A DNA stretch of 14,892 nucleotides, taken from contig JAEXGP010000065.1 in assembly GCA_023450775.1 (NCBI GenBank), positions 1 through 14,892 on the forward strand. Reading direction: 5' to 3'. The notes under the pieces are model-generated. The model saw only the letters and a list, made by a program, of their open reading frames with translations, ran no database searches and had not been told where the DNA came from. This DNA comes from Actinomycetes bacterium. Lineage in GTDB: Bacteria > Actinomycetota > Acidimicrobiia > Acidimicrobiales > Microtrichaceae. The position numbers and the translations under genes were made by a program. This document shows positions 5,752 to 12,930 of this stretch, piece after piece; position 1 is the stretch's first letter, and every line of letters begins with the position of its first letter.

Positions 5752-7242
5752 ATGTCACTGCCCACCTCCGCCGGGACTCCCGAGCGGGCCGCGGCGATCG
5801 ACGCGGTCCGCTCGGCGGTGCCCCACGTCACGATCAGCGACGACGTCGGCCTGGTCGGTCGTCGCTCCACGGACCGCTCCGCGCTGCTGGGCCCGCACAT
5901 GGCGGCGCAGACCGCCGACTCGCTCGCCGAGGCGGTCGCCACGCCGGCCGACGAGGCCCAGGTCGTGGAGCTGCTCGCCGCCTGTGCCCGCCACCGCGTG
6001 CCGGTCGTGCCCCGCGGTGCCGGCACCAGCAACTTCGGCCAGACGATCCCCCTGGACGGCGGCATCGTCGTCGACCTCAGCGCGCTCACCGGCGTGATCG
6101 CCGTCGGCGACGGCTCCGTCCGGGCGCTGGCCGGCACCATGCTCGACGACATCGACGAGGCGCTCGAGCCCCACGGCGCCGAGCTGCGCATCCACCCGTC
6201 GAGCAAGCGCATGTCGACGATCGCCGGATTCGTGATCGGCGGCCACGGCGGGATCGGGTCCATGCGCTTCGGCGGGCTCGCGGACGTCGGCAACGTCATC
6301 GGCCTGCGAGTGGTGACGGCGGAGGAGGAGCCCCGGGTCCTGGAGCTGCGGGGTGCCTCGACGTCGCTCGTGCAGTTCAGCTTCGGAATGAACGGGGTGG
6401 TCACCGAGGTCGAGGTCGCCACCACCGCCCGCCGCGAGTGGCGCGACGTGATGTTCAGCTTCGACGACCTGGGCGCCGCCATGCGCTTCGGCTGTGACAT
6501 GACGGTGGCTGACGGGCTGGAGCTCAAGAACTGCATGCCCATGAACGCCGCCCTGGCGTCGCACCTCACGCCGCTCCAGGAGTTCCTGCCCGAGGGCAGG
6601 GACGCGGCGCTCGCGATGGTGGCGCCCTCCGCGCTCGAGGGGGCCGCGGACGTGGCCCGTCGCCACGGCGGCCGCATGACCATGGACGTCCGCACGGGCG
6701 AGGGACCTCGGGGGTTCCCGGGCTACGAGTACACGTGGGGCCACGCCATGTGGTGGCTGCGCAAGAGCCAGCCGACCCTGGCGGCCGTGCTGTTCCTGCT
6801 CCCCGAGGAGCGCCCGGTCGAGTCGCTGCTCGAGCTCGTGGAGCGCACGCCGGGCGACCCGTGGGTGGGCTGCACGTGCCAGCGCATCGGCGGCCGGCCC
6901 AGCCCGCAGGTCGCCTACGGCATCGACGGCTCGGTGCCGGGTCGGCTGGCGGAGGTGTCGGCGATCGCCGAGGAGCTCGGGTGCCTGGTGGTGAACAACC
7001 ACCGTCCAAAGCTCACGAGCTCGTCCATCCGGGGCTTCTCGGCCGAGCAGCGGGCGTTCAAGGCGGACGTCGACCCCCACGGCATCCTCAACCCCGGCAA
7101 GCTCGAGGACCCCGATCCGGATGACGGGGTCGTCACCGGGACCGAGGCCGACGCCATGACCGCCAGCGGATGGGCCAGTCGTTTCGGCTCCCACGCCGCA
7201 CCCGTCACGTCCGGCTCCGGCTCCTCGGCCGGGTACCGGTGA
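5752..7242 (+). CDS. FAD-binding oxidase/dehydrogenase of the PCMH (GlcD-like) fold
   Basis: A 496-residue flavoprotein. The PCMH FAD-binding domain covers roughly residues 55-215: VVPRGAGTSNFGQ (85-97) is the pyrophosphate-binding loop, VVDLSALTGV follows, and TIAGFVIGGHGGIGSMRFGG (156-175) is the second FAD motif. The C-terminus has DPHGILNPGKL (441-451), typical of the FAD-oxidase C-terminal domain. No haem, iron-sulfur or secretion motif was seen, so it is likely cytoplasmic. GlcD-type enzymes oxidise alpha-hydroxy acids, but members of the fold act on many substrates and the substrate here cannot be read. The last 45 residues (Asp, Ser and Gly rich) look like a disordered tail. Its TGA overlaps the GTG of the amidohydrolase gene, so the two are probably translated together and act in one pathway. 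The upstream CAGTCT, 6 bases before the ATG, is a weak -10 match. Confidence 0.88.
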   Translation: MSLPTSAGTPERAAAIDAVRSAVPHVTISDDVGLVGRRSTDRSALLGPHMAAQTADSLAEAVATPADEAQVVELLAACARHRVPVVPRGAGTSNFGQTIPLDGGIVVDLSALTGVIAVGDGSVRALAGTMLDDIDEALEPHGAELRIHPSSKRMSTIAGFVIGGHGGIGSMRFGGLADVGNVIGLRVVTAEEEPRVLELRGASTSLVQFSFGMNGVVTEVEVATTARREWRDVMFSFDDLGAAMRFGCDMTVADGLELKNCMPMNAALASHLTPLQEFLPEGRDAALAMVAPSALEGAADVARRHGGRMTMDVRTGEGPRGFPGYEYTWGHAMWWLRKSQPTLAAVLFLLPEERPVESLLELVERTPGDPWVGCTCQRIGGRPSPQVAYGIDGSVPGRLAEVSAIAEELGCLVVNNHRPKLTSSSIRGFSAEQRAFKADVDPHGILNPGKLEDPDPDDGVVTGTEADAMTASGWASRFGSHAAPVTSGSGSSAGYR

Positions 7243-8471
7243 GCACGCTCGTCCTGACCGGTGGCGTCGGGGTCGACGGGTCGCAGCTCGAGCTCCGGCT
7301 CGACGACGACAGCGGAACCGTCCTGGACGCAGGTGAGGTCGTGCGTCCGGCCGAGGGTGAGGCGGTGCTCGACTGCACCGGCCAGGTCGTGCTGGCCGCG
7401 CCGGCGGAGCCGCACCTGCACCTCGACAAGGTGGACACCGCCTGGCGCCTGAAGAACCCGACCGGCGAGCTGATGGACGCGGTGCGGGTCTGGACGGGCG
7501 GCATCGACCTGCTCGACGCGGACGAGGTGCGAGACCGGGCCGTCGGGACGATCGACGACTACGTCGCCAACGGGTGCACCGCCATCCGGTCGCACGTGAA
7601 CCTGGCGCCCACGTCGGGCCTGGCGCCGCTGATGGGGCTGCTGGCGGCCCGGTCCGCCGTCGCCGACCGCTGCGACGTGCAGCTGGTGGTCCTGGTCAAG
7701 GGTCCGCTGCGCGGCGACGGCGAGGGCCCGACCGCGGCGCGGGCGCTGATCCGCCGCGCCGTCGACCTGGGCGTGGACCTGGTGGGCGGCGCCCCGCACT
7801 CCGCGCCCGACCCGGCGTCGGACGTCGAGGTCCTTATGGCGCTCGCCGCCGAGATGGGCGTGGGCGTGGACCTCCACACGGACGAGACCCTGGACCCCTC
7901 CCACACGTCGCTGTCGGTGATGGCCGAGGAGGCCGAGCGCCACGGACTCGGCGGTCGCGTCGCTGCGAGCCACTGCGTGAGCCTGTCCATGCAGCCGGTC
8001 GACCACCAGCTCGCGGTGGCGGCACGGCTGGCCGAGACGGGCGTGTCCGTGATGGCGCTGCCGTCGACCAACCTCTGGCTGCAGGGCCGCCACGCGCCCG
8101 TGGGCACCCCTCGCGGTGTCACGGCCGTGCGGCGCCTGCTGGACGCCGGCGTGGTCGTCGGCTCGGGCGCGGACAACCTGCGGGACCCGTTCTGCCCCGC
8201 CGGACGAGCCGACCCGTTCGAGACCGCCACGCTGCTCGCCCTCACGGCCCACCTGTCGCCGGCCGAGGCGTGGTGGGCCGTCACCGGCGGCGCGCGTCGG
8301 GCCATGGGCGTGGACGGCGGCACGCTGACGGTCGGCGCCCCGGCGGACGTGCTCGTCGCCCGGGGCCGTGACCTGGAGGACGCGATCGCCCGGGCCTCGG
8401 CCGAGCGGACGGTGCTGCGACGCGGCCGCCTGGTCGCCCGCACGACGCTCGAGCGCACGATCGTGCGCTGA
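7239..8471 (+). CDS. cytosine-deaminase-like metal-dependent amidohydrolase
   Basis: A 410-residue member of the amidohydrolase superfamily, in the branch with cytosine deaminase and triazine hydrolases. The metal-site residues are all present: PAEPHLHLDK (His59, His61), VDLHTDET (His213, Glu216), ASHC (His245) and GSGADNLRDPF (Asp312). PSTNLWLQGR and PRGVTAVRRLLDAGVVVGSG match the CodA-type segments. It hydrolyses a C-N bond, most likely deaminating a heterocycle; the exact substrate is unknown. GTG 7239 overlaps the stop of the oxidase gene (GTGA). The frame opens further upstream, but the natural N-terminal beta strand VSTLVLTGGV begins here. Coupling to an FAD oxidase suggests an N-heterocycle catabolic or salvage step. 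Confidence 0.9.
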   Translation: MSTLVLTGGVGVDGSQLELRLDDDSGTVLDAGEVVRPAEGEAVLDCTGQVVLAAPAEPHLHLDKVDTAWRLKNPTGELMDAVRVWTGGIDLLDADEVRDRAVGTIDDYVANGCTAIRSHVNLAPTSGLAPLMGLLAARSAVADRCDVQLVVLVKGPLRGDGEGPTAARALIRRAVDLGVDLVGGAPHSAPDPASDVEVLMALAAEMGVGVDLHTDETLDPSHTSLSVMAEEAERHGLGGRVAASHCVSLSMQPVDHQLAVAARLAETGVSVMALPSTNLWLQGRHAPVGTPRGVTAVRRLLDAGVVVGSGADNLRDPFCPAGRADPFETATLLALTAHLSPAEAWWAVTGGARRAMGVDGGTLTVGAPADVLVARGRDLEDAIARASAERTVLRRGRLVARTTLERTIVR

Positions 8472-8501
8472 AGGACGCGGGGCGGTCAGGCCGGTCGGTC
8501 G

Positions 8502-8540
8502 CCCTCGATCAGCAGCCCTCGATCAGCAGCCCTCGATCAG
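8502..8540. repeat. 14-bp tandem repeat at a gene 3' end
   Basis: CCCTCGATCAGCAG occurs at 8502-8515 and again at 8516-8529, followed by an 11-base partial copy CCCTCGATCAG at 8530-8540. On the minus strand the partial copy contains the TGA stop of the small membrane protein, so the bases around that stop are triplicated downstream. It lies in the gap between convergent genes. Confidence 0.9.
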
Positions 8541-8716
8541 TCGCGCTCGGCGTCGAGCTCCTTGAGGCGCTGCTCGAAGTCCTTGTCGGCGGAGTTCAAC
8601 GCGATCTTGCGGCCGGCGGCGATCGCACCGATGGCGATGGCGATCAGCACCAACCAGCGCAGCCAGTGCGAACCGCCACCGGTCTCGTCGTTGGAGGATT
8701 CTGAAGAGTCGGTCAT
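8537..8716 (-). CDS. small single-pass membrane protein, unknown function
   Basis: A protein of about 59 residues that I do not recognise. It has a polar, acidic N-terminus (MTDSSESSNDETGGGS), one hydrophobic segment LRWLVLIAIAIGAIAAG with basic residues after it, and a charged C-terminus (DKDFEQRLKELDAERD) likely to be helical. ATG 8716 was chosen over the GTG at 8725 because TAGCGT (8729-8724, minus strand) ends 7 bases before it, matching the leaderless pattern of its neighbours, and no Shine-Dalgarno exists for either start. GC-rich composition and codon use match the surroundings. Its gene is convergent with the amidohydrolase and divergent from tRNA-Leu. Confidence 0.7.
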   Translation of the reverse strand: MTDSSESSNDETGGGSHWLRWLVLIAIAIGAIAAGRKIALNSADKDFEQRLKELDAERD

Positions 8717-8723
8717 GGCCGAC

Positions 8724-8729
8724 ACGCTA
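8724..8729 (-). promoter_or_regulatory. -10-like TAGCGT, leaderless
   Basis: On the minus strand, TAGCGT lies 7 bases before ATG 8716 of the small membrane protein. It supports that start over the in-frame GTG three codons earlier, which overlaps the box itself. Confidence 0.5.
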
Positions 8730-8740
8730 CGGCATCCCGC

Positions 8741-8746
8741 TAGAGT
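8741..8746 (+). promoter_or_regulatory. -10-like TAGAGT of tRNA-Leu
   Basis: TAGAGT lies 10 bases before the mature 5' end of the tRNA, which would give a precursor with a leader of only a few bases. The same hexamer occurs upstream of the protease gene on the other strand. Confidence 0.5.
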
Positions 8747-8756
8747 TCCGACGCTC

Positions 8757-8839
8757 GCCCGGGTGGCGGAATGGCAGACGCGGCGGACTCAAAATCCGCT
8801 GTCCGAAAGGGCGTGTGGGTTCAAGTCCCACCCCGGGCA
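8757..8839 (+). tRNA. tRNA-Leu, anticodon CAA
   Basis: An 83-base class II tRNA with a long variable arm. The acceptor stem GCCCGGG (8757-8763) pairs with CCCGGGC (8832-8838), with discriminator A at 8839. The anticodon stem GCGGA pairs with TCCGC around the loop CTCAAAA, giving anticodon CAA (8790-8792), which reads Leu codon TTG. The variable arm is TCC-GAAA-GGG-like and the T arm is GTGGG-TTCAAGT-CCCAC (8815-8831). CCA is not encoded. TTG is a rare Leu codon in such GC-rich DNA. Confidence 0.96.
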
Positions 8840-8846
8840 CTCCCAT

Positions 8847-8860
8847 CGGCCGTGCGGCCG
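8847..8860 (+). terminator. hairpin after tRNA-Leu
   Basis: CGGCC-GTGC-GGCCG forms a 5-bp stem eight bases after the tRNA, followed by CCGG-AACT-CCGG (8858-8869). No T tract follows. It is a plausible end for the tRNA transcript. Confidence 0.35.
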
Positions 8861-8906
8861 GAACTCCGGTCGTCTCGCGCCCGATGAGGTTCCCGAGCGT
8901 CCCGAG
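8858..8906. repeat. imperfect 49-bp direct repeat, left copy
   Basis: This segment aligns without gaps to 10937-10985, with 37 of 49 positions identical by my count. The matches include an 11-base block TCGCGCCCGAT and a terminal 9-base block CGTCCCGAG, in the same spacing in both copies. The two copies bracket the protease/pseudopilin gene pair. The segment starts 19 bases after the tRNA, so the tRNA 3' end itself is not duplicated. Confidence 0.6.
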
Positions 8907-8918
8907 AACCGGGACCTC
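8886..8918 (-). terminator. hairpin at the pseudopilin stop codon
   Basis: GAGGT-T-CCCG (8886-8895) pairs with CGGG-ACCTC (8910-8918) with a single bulged base. The stem includes two bases of the pseudopilin TGA (8919-8917). It lies between the convergent tRNA and pseudopilin genes and could work in either direction. There is no T tract. Confidence 0.4.
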
Positions 8919-9270
8919 AGTCGAGCGTGGTGTCCTGGCACTCCGGCGTCGGTGCGAACTCGGGAACGCCGTCGATGAGATCGTCGGGCGCGGTGTAGTT
9001 CCAGCGAGCAGACTGCTGGTCCAGGTAGTCGGGGACGAGCATCCCCTGGTTGGAGGGGAGGTAGCCGGTGACCGCCTGGTACTGGTGCACCGCTCCCTCG
9101 AGCTGCTCCTTGTCCACCATGCACGTCACCGGTCGGCTGTTGGACCAGCGCAGGACGCCGATGACTGCGACGCCGGCGAGGACGGCCAGGATCGACAGCA
9201 CGACCAGTACCTCGACCAGCGTGGCGCCGGCCTGTCCGCTCGTCCGCTCGGCGTGCCGGAGCAGGTTCAC
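8917..9270 (-). CDS. type IV pilin-like / pseudopilin protein
   Basis: A 117-residue protein with a prepilin-type N-terminus. A short basic leader of 15 residues ends in Gly15 and is followed by ATLVEVLVVLSILAVLAG, which matches the G|xTLxE prepilin-peptidase site with Glu at mature position +5 (Glu20) and a hydrophobic helix. Ala instead of Phe at +1 is unusual. The C-terminal domain has HQYQAVTGYLPSN, a stretch typical of small pseudopilins, and two Cys (50 and 111) that could form a disulfide. Its GTG overlaps the TGA of the protease gene (GTGA), implying coupled translation. No pilus ATPase, platform protein or prepilin peptidase is nearby, so assembly would rely on machinery elsewhere. 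It could be a minor pilin or a secreted, pilus-associated partner of the protease. Confidence 0.85.
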   Translation of the reverse strand: MNLLRHAERTSGQAGATLVEVLVVLSILAVLAGVAVIGVLRWSNSRPVTCMVDKEQLEGAVHQYQAVTGYLPSNQGMLVPDYLDQQSARWNYTAPDDLIDGVPEFAPTPECQDTTLD

Positions 9271-10820
9271 GGCAGGCGACGACGATGCTGGAACTCGAAG
9301 CCCGACAGCGGCGGCGTGGTTGGCGCAGCCATCGCTGGTGTGAGATCCCGAGTTCGGCGCCGTGCCGCAGCGACGAGCACCATACCGGCGATCAGCAGCA
9401 GCGAGCCGAGCGTGAGCAACGCCCGCGGATCGCCACCGGTCAGTGCCAGCACGGCGGACTGTGCGCTTGCCTTGTCCACGCCTCCTGTCGACAGGACGGA
9501 TGGCGGCGGAGCTGGCGCTGAAGTGTCGGCTGTGGGAGGTGACGGCGCCCGCTCGGGATCGACATAGAGGAGTCGGTTCGGGGACAGGTCGCCCGGATCC
9601 TTGACGATGCCGCCAGTGGCTTCACCGACGACGGCGGCCTCGACCTGAGCCGGCGTTCGCCACGGGTCCTGAGCGAGGATCACCGCTGCAGCACCGGTGA
9701 CATGCGGCGCGGCCATCGAGGTTCCACTCAAGGTCGTAAGCCCGCCTGTCTCAGCGGACGCTGAGACGATGTCCTCGCCCGGAGCGAACAGATCGAGGCA
9801 CGGGCCATGGTTCGAGTCCGAAGACCGGCTGTCATCGGGAGTGGTCCACCCGACCACGAGCACGCCGGGGACTTCAGTTCCCATCGAGCCGAGGCAGGCC
9901 GACTCGTCCTCGTTGCCGCCCGCAATCACGAGGGTGATGCCTGCGGCCGTCATACTCCGGACTGCGAGTTCGGCCGCGCCGTTGCGGGTTCCGCCGGCGC
10001 TGTAGTTCACGATGCCTCGCTGGCCGGCTGGATGGTGGGCGACGATCCAATCCATGGCTTCGACCTTGGTCGACGGGAGGGTGGCTCCCTCGCAGTTGAG
10101 CACCCGAACGGACACGAGAGTCACGCCTGACGCGATGCCGACGTTCGCACCGCCGATCGTTCCCGCCACATGGGTCCCGTGTCCGTTGCAGTCATTGGTT
10201 CCGAACCCGTCACGGACGAAGTCCGCACCGCTCTTGAGTCGATCGCCGAATTCGGGGTGCGGACTGATGCCGCTGTCCAGCACGTACACGATCACACCGC
10301 TTCCGTCGTGCGGTGACGTGTAGGAGTCGGACAGGGGCAAGGCCCGCTGGTCGGTGCGGTCGAGTCCCCACGGGACGACCGGCTTCGGTGGGGTCGTCGT
10401 GGTGGTGGTCGTGTCGTCGGGCAGGAGCGTCGACGTCGTGGTCGTCGACGTCGTGCTCGTGGACGATGTCGAGGTGGTCGTCCCGTCGGGATCCTCTTCG
10501 TCGACCGGAACGAGCTCGTCCTCCGGCAACGTGATCTCGACGTCCTTGTCGACCGTTGCGACCCCGGGGACCATGTCGATCGCCTCGGGCACCGCGGCGG
10601 TCGTGACGACCGCTCCTCGGATCACCGTGCCGAACGTGCGCTCCACGGTCACCGGGACCGTTCGCTGCACCTCTGCGAGCACGGCGTCCGCGTCAGCGTT
10701 GTCGTCGAACGTGAGGAGGTAAGTCTCCTCCTCCTTCGTCGCACCCGCGGCGCCGACCCCGGCGCCACCGACTGCCAACGCGCAGGCCAACAGCACTGCG
10801 ACGAGAACCCGCTTGCGCAT
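9267..10820 (-). CDS. secreted S8 subtilase (proteinase-K-like) with C-terminal LAxTG/TM region
   Basis: A 517-residue secreted serine protease. Parts, numbered from ATG 10820: signal peptide MRKRVLVAVLLACALAVGG (1-19, cleaved near residue 28), an I9-like propeptide (about 33-97), a Thr/Ser-rich linker (about 114-143), the S8 domain with Asp182 (YVLDSGI), His214 (GHGTHVAG), oxyanion Asn303 (AGGNED) and Ser368 (GTSMAAPH), then a Pro-rich stretch, LALTG (458-462), a hydrophobic helix and RRRTR. DCNGHGTHVAGT and VLNCEGATLP resemble the proteinase K branch; four Cys lie in the catalytic domain. LAxTG plus helix plus basic residues resembles a class E sortase signal, but about 30 further residues follow. 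An in-frame ATG at 10853 exists, but 10820 has an AAGGA Shine-Dalgarno and starts the signal peptide. It is coupled to the pseudopilin gene. Confidence 0.93.
   Translation of the reverse strand: MRKRVLVAVLLACALAVGGAGVGAAGATKEEETYLLTFDDNADADAVLAEVQRTVPVTVERTFGTVIRGAVVTTAAVPEAIDMVPGVATVDKDVEITLPEDELVPVDEEDPDGTTTSTSSTSTTSTTTTSTLLPDDTTTTTTTPPKPVVPWGLDRTDQRALPLSDSYTSPHDGSGVIVYVLDSGISPHPEFGDRLKSGADFVRDGFGTNDCNGHGTHVAGTIGGANVGIASGVTLVSVRVLNCEGATLPSTKVEAMDWIVAHHPAGQRGIVNYSAGGTRNGAAELAVRSMTAAGITLVIAGGNEDESACLGSMGTEVPGVLVVGWTTPDDSRSSDSNHGPCLDLFAPGEDIVSASAETGGLTTLSGTSMAAPHVTGAAAVILAQDPWRTPAQVEAAVVGEATGGIVKDPGDLSPNRLLYVDPERAPSPPTADTSAPAPPPSVLSTGGVDKASAQSAVLALTGGDPRALLTLGSLLLIAGMVLVAAARRRTRDLTPAMAAPTTPPLSGFEFQHRRRLP
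10392..10481 (-). repeat. Thr/Ser-rich low-complexity coding segment
   Basis: About 30 codons, almost all Thr or Ser, encode the linker between the propeptide and the catalytic domain of the protease. The DNA is a run of GTC, GTG and GAC-like triplets on the plus strand and is likely to vary in length between strains. Such linkers are often extended and O-glycosylated in actinobacterial exported proteins. Confidence 0.75.
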
Positions 10821-10936
10821 CGCCCGGTCCTTCCCCTCGTGGCGCCTCCCCATGGCGCCCGCTCCCTGGACCGCACTCTAGGCGTCGCGGACGAACCCTG
10901 ACGGATATTCAGGAATTGACGTCGGTCGTCCAGGAC
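10821..10936 (-). promoter_or_regulatory. upstream region of the protease gene
   Basis: On the minus strand, TAGAGT (10880-10875) is a -10-like box that would give a leader of about 50 bases. The leader holds a GGCGCC-ATGGGGA-GGCGCC hairpin (10859-10841) and then the Shine-Dalgarno AAGGA, 8 bases before the ATG. Further upstream, ATTCCTGAAT (10917-10908) is a small inverted repeat in the most AT-rich part of the region. No clear -35 element was found. Confidence 0.4.
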
Positions 10937-10985
10937 CCGGAGCTCGGGTCGCATCGCGCCCGATATGGGGTCCAGACGTCCCGAG
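10937..10985. repeat. imperfect 49-bp direct repeat, right copy
   Basis: This is the partner of 8858-8906 in the same orientation, 2,079 bases away. Within this copy, CTCGGG (10944-10949) and CCCGAG (10980-10985) are also inverted arms. It sits between the malQ end and the protease promoter. Confidence 0.6.
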
Positions 10986-11026
10986 GTCAGGCTGACGGCG
11001 GCAACCGGGTCCTGATCAGGAACCGG
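10986..11026 (-). terminator. hairpins at the malQ stop codon
   Basis: CCGGGTCCTGA and TCAGGAACCGG (11005-11026) form an 11-bp stem with one mismatch, centred on the perfect palindrome CCTGATCAGG, which contains the malQ stop (TGA at 11018-11016, minus strand). Next to it, GTCAG-G-CTGAC (10986-10996) is a second small palindrome. No T tract follows. This is a candidate transcript end for malQ. Confidence 0.4.
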
Positions 11027-12923
11027 TCTCGTCGGTGTCGTTGCGGTCCTCGAACGCCGCGGCCAACTCCGCGGCACCGGCCACGTCGAGCTCCTCGATC
11101 GGCACCGGCAACGGCAGCCGCCAGTTGGGGTGCTCGTCGACGGTGCCCGGCAGGTTCGGTCGCCGGACCTGGCCGACCGCGTCCTCGAGCGTCGCGATCA
11201 CCAGGTCGCTGCCGGCTCGGTCGAGGGCGCGGTGCGCCGCGACCGACACGCGGTGCGCACCGGCCACGTCGTGTGGCACGGACGCAGGGTCGTCCAGCCC
11301 ACCCATGGCGGCCAGCCGTTTCAGTCGGGCCAGCAGCAGCTCGTCCTCCTCCGGCGCGTCCGGCAGGCCCGCCGCCGAACGGTCGGCCACGTCGGTCCCG
11401 GTCCACATGCCGGCGACGGTGGGGAGGTCGTGCGTGCTGAGCATGGCGACCGTGGTCGACGGCCACTCGGCCGGGGGGTCGTCCTCGAACCAGCCGACCT
11501 TGTAGCCGTAGACGCCGCGCTCGGCCATGGCCTCGCGCACCTCGGGCTCGACCGTGCCGAGGTCCTCGCCGACGAGCACGGCGCCGGCACGCGCCGCCTC
11601 CATGCACGCCAGGTCGAGCAGCTCCGCCTCGAACCCGTAGACGTACGCGCCGTCGAGCGCCTGGGCGCCCGGTGGGATGCAGTACAGGCGGAACAGCCCC
11701 ATGGCGTGGTCGATGCGCAGCAGGCCGGCGTGGCGGAAGATCCGTCGCAGCGTGTCGATCCACGGCCCGTACGCAGCGGCGCGCAGCTTCCACGGCACGT
11801 ACGGCGGCAGTCCCCAGTCCTGGCCGAGGGGGCCCAGGTCGTCGGGCGGCGCGCCGATGCGGCAGCCGAGGGCGAGCAGATCCTGGTCGACCCAGGCGTC
11901 GGAGCCGTCGGGGTCGAAGCCCACGGGCAGGTCGGCCATCAGCTCCGCCCCCGCGTCCGCCGCTGCGGCGAGCTGCCCGCCCGTGAGCAGCTGGATCCAG
12001 CGCCACCGCTCGACGTCGTCCGCGAGCTCCTCGGTCGCCCGGGCCGCGCCGGCGAGACCGGGGTGGCGGGCGTCGGCCGGGAACGACGACCACCCGCCGC
12101 CGTGGTGCTCGGCGAGCGCGCAGAACCGTGCGTGCGCCAGGAGCCCGTCGTCGCCGTCGGCACCGGCCAGCAACGTGCGGGTCTCCTCGTGGTGGCGCAC
12201 GAGGTCCCAGATCTCGCGCAGGGCGGCGGACTTCAGCCCCCAGACCGCGTCGCGGTCGATCGTGGGGAGCGTGGACAGCTCGCGACCCGCTCGTGCCGCG
12301 GACGTCAGCTGCTCGCCGAGCAGCTCGGAGCCGGGGACGTCCTCCACGCGCAGGTACAGCGGCGACCAGAACCGCCGCGTCGACGCGTAGTAGGGCGACG
12401 GCTGCTGCGAGGGCAGCGGGATGGGCGCGCCGAGCGGGTTGTGGGCGAGCACCGATGCGCCCCGGTCCCGGGCCCAGCGCGCCAGGTCGGCCAGGTCGGC
12501 CAGGTCACCGTGGCCCCAGCTCTCCTCGGACCGCGCCTGCGCGAGCTGCACCGAGAAGCCCCAGGATCGCTCGGCCTTCCGGCACCGGCCGGGCACCGAG
12601 AACACGTGGGTGACGTGGCCGCCCTCGGACGTCAGCGTGTGCGCGCCGAGCGGCAGGTCGTGGGGGAGCGCGTCGACGACGTCGAGCTCGGACCCGTCGT
12701 CGAGCTCGAGCAGGCCGGGCGACCAGACCGCTCGGTCGTCACCCGGTCGGACGAACCAGAGCGAGGGACCCTCGGGGGGACCGTCGGGTTGGTCGTCGCC
12801 ACCCATGGCCGATCGCAGCGCGGCGCGGGAGGACTCGTCGGCGCGGTGCCAGTTCCCGTCCGTGCCCCACCACCCGTCGGCGATCCCGAAGGCGTCGCGC
12901 CCGTCGCTGTCACCCTCAGACAC
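11016..12923 (-). CDS. malQ: 4-alpha-glucanotransferase (amylomaltase, GH77)
   Basis: A cytoplasmic enzyme of about 635 residues that transfers alpha-1,4-glucan chains in maltodextrin and glycogen metabolism. GH77 motifs occur in order (numbered from GTG 12923): WGFSVQLAQARSEESWGHGD, YYASTRRFWSPLYL, DLPVGFDPDGSDAW, GAPPDDLGPLGQDWGLPP, LLRIDHAMGLFR (nucleophile Asp405), LVGEDLGTVEP (acid/base Glu453), STHDLPTVAGMW (Asp499) and PNWRLPLP. The N-terminal extension of about 110 residues before the barrel is common in actinobacterial and proteobacterial MalQ. Two in-frame GTG codons (12929 and 12923) are possible. The second is preferred because TAGAAA lies 7 bases before it and only one base before the first, and no Shine-Dalgarno exists. 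No other glycogen genes are adjacent. Confidence 0.93.
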   Translation of the reverse strand: MSEGDSDGRDAFGIADGWWGTDGNWHRADESSRAALRSAMGGDDQPDGPPEGPSLWFVRPGDDRAVWSPGLLELDDGSELDVVDALPHDLPLGAHTLTSEGGHVTHVFSVPGRCRKAERSWGFSVQLAQARSEESWGHGDLADLADLARWARDRGASVLAHNPLGAPIPLPSQQPSPYYASTRRFWSPLYLRVEDVPGSELLGEQLTSAARAGRELSTLPTIDRDAVWGLKSAALREIWDLVRHHEETRTLLAGADGDDGLLAHARFCALAEHHGGGWSSFPADARHPGLAGAARATEELADDVERWRWIQLLTGGQLAAAADAGAELMADLPVGFDPDGSDAWVDQDLLALGCRIGAPPDDLGPLGQDWGLPPYVPWKLRAAAYGPWIDTLRRIFRHAGLLRIDHAMGLFRLYCIPPGAQALDGAYVYGFEAELLDLACMEAARAGAVLVGEDLGTVEPEVREAMAERGVYGYKVGWFEDDPPAEWPSTTVAMLSTHDLPTVAGMWTGTDVADRSAAGLPDAPEEDELLLARLKRLAAMGGLDDPASVPHDVAGAHRVSVAAHRALDRAGSDLVIATLEDAVGQVRRPNLPGTVDEHPNWRLPLPVPIEELDVAGAAELAAAFEDRNDTDETGS

Positions 12924-12930
12924 CTCCACG

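Noticed and set aside
8757..8906. Classical tRNA-3'-end attachment site for an integrative element
   Set aside because: The repeated 49-bp segment begins 19 bases after the tRNA, the tRNA end is not duplicated at the far side, and no integrase gene is present.
10392..10481. Frameshift or broken gene in the Thr-rich part of the protease
   Set aside because: The frame is continuous and the propeptide and catalytic domain on either side are intact; it is an ordinary low-complexity linker.
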